A stretch of 5,294 nucleotides of DNA, taken from positions 1 through 5,294 of the forward strand of contig JBHGBF010000313.1 of the NCBI GenBank assembly GCA_041946865.1. The letters run 5' to 3'. The translations under genes and the position numbers were made by a program. Positions 5,083-5,294 of this stretch are shown here, piece by piece; the stretch's first letter is position 1, and every line of letters begins with the position of its first letter. The notes beneath the pieces were generated by a model. The model saw only the letters and a list, made by a program, of their open reading frames with translations, ran no database searches and had not been told where the DNA came from. Source of the stretch: RPQK01 sp041946865 (GTDB lineage Bacteria; Acidobacteriota; UBA6911; RPQK01).

Positions 5083-5294
5083 AGGTGAAAACTCAAGCGG
5101 CTTTTATCGTGGCCGGACTCGGCAGCCTCACGTCATAGCAGCGCCCCTCCCCAATGAGGTGAAAACTCAAGCGGCTTTTATCGTGGCCGGACTCTCCAGA
5201 GTCCGGCATGCCGGGATCGCTTTTTCAGCCCGGCGGCAGCCTCCGAAATGTCGCTAGTCGCGAGCGCCCGCGATCCCGAAAATTCAAGCGGCTT
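5083..5294. repeat. Degenerate tandem repeat array (38-bp core, units of 74 and 117 bp)
   Basis: A 38-bp core starting AGGTGAAAACTCAAGCGG and ending GGCCGGACTC is identical at 5083-5120 and 5157-5194. A third copy begins at 5278 (GAAAATTCAAGCGGCTT, one mismatch) and is cut by the window edge. Core starts are 74 and 117 bp apart. GGCAGCCTC follows the first core directly (5121-5129) but follows the second only after 40 extra bases (5235-5243). Unit 1 therefore looks like unit 2 with a hairpin deleted. This is unlike a CRISPR, which has even spacers and constant repeats. It is probably a dispersed palindromic intergenic repeat. Confidence 0.7.
5186..5207. repeat. Perfect 10-bp inverted repeat inside unit 2 of the array
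   Basis: GCCGGACTCT (5186-5195) and AGAGTCCGGC (5198-5207) are perfect reverse complements; a realistic hairpin has a 9-bp stem and a TCCA loop. Three bases further on GCCGGG (5210-5215) pairs with CCCGGC (5229-5234) around a loop that contains TTTTT (5221-5225). CGGGATCGC (5212-5220) also pairs with GCGATCCCG (5270-5278). On the plus strand the first hairpin is followed by the T-run only after 13 bases, so it is not a standard terminator. These dyads are the part missing from unit 1. Confidence 0.55.

Larger units (their letters stand above)
4999..5294. other. Non-coding region upstream of the export gene
   Basis: I find no gene in these 296 bp; short plus-strand frames here run through repeats. 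Positions 4999-5080 are unique sequence and should carry the promoter of the export gene, but I see no convincing -35/-10 pair (TATGCT at 5014-5019 has no good partner). From 5083 on the DNA is a repeat array that reaches the window edge. Confidence 0.6.

Noticed and set aside
5036..5257. Small plus-strand ORF (73 codons) at the right end
   Set aside because: It runs through both copies of the tandem repeat core and the palindrome, so its peptide is a by-product of repeat DNA.
5083..5294. CRISPR array from the 38-bp repeats
   Set aside because: Only two full copies, unequal spacing (74 and 117 bp), a mismatch in the third copy, and the 'spacers' share GGCAGCCTC. This fits a degenerate tandem repeat.

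Overview
This is a GC-rich bacterial window in which every credible gene is on the minus strand. It fits a Gram-negative (diderm) organism, because the main gene encodes an envelope-spanning polysaccharide export protein. The high GC, the multi-SLBB architecture and the short intergenic decamer repeats recall Acidobacteriota/Aminicenantes-type or deltaproteobacterial genomes. That is an impression from memory, and the sequence cannot settle it.

Reading in the direction of transcription (right to left): positions 4999-5294 are non-coding and hold a degenerate tandem repeat array that runs off the right edge. One very large gene (985-4998, 1337 aa) fills most of the window. It joins a Wzz-type chain-length determinant (two membrane helices around a periplasmic coiled coil) in frame to a Wza-like export protein with eight SLBB-type repeats. 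An apparently intact signal peptide and a possible internal translation start lie exactly at the junction. Positions 633-984 form a 352-bp spacer with a weak candidate terminator, a long inverted repeat, three tandem decamers, a short hairpin and a possible degenerate small ORF. The left end carries a two-gene MNT/HEPN toxin-antitoxin module: mntA (132-632), then the start of hepT (135 to 1, cut by the window edge), linked by a 4-bp GTGA overlap.

The two loci are probably functionally independent. The Wzz-SLBB protein would couple polymer length control at the inner membrane to periplasmic export of a capsule or exopolysaccharide. MntA is expected to neutralise the HepT RNase by AMPylation. 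No glycosyltransferase, flippase, polymerase or tyrosine kinase of a polysaccharide cluster is visible, so the export gene either lies at the edge of its cluster or is separate from it. The most interesting points are the in-frame Wzz-SLBB fusion with a buried signal peptide, a near-consensus promoter inside the 5' end of mntA that suggests a leaderless start, and the tandem array upstream of the export gene in which one unit appears to have lost a 40-bp hairpin.
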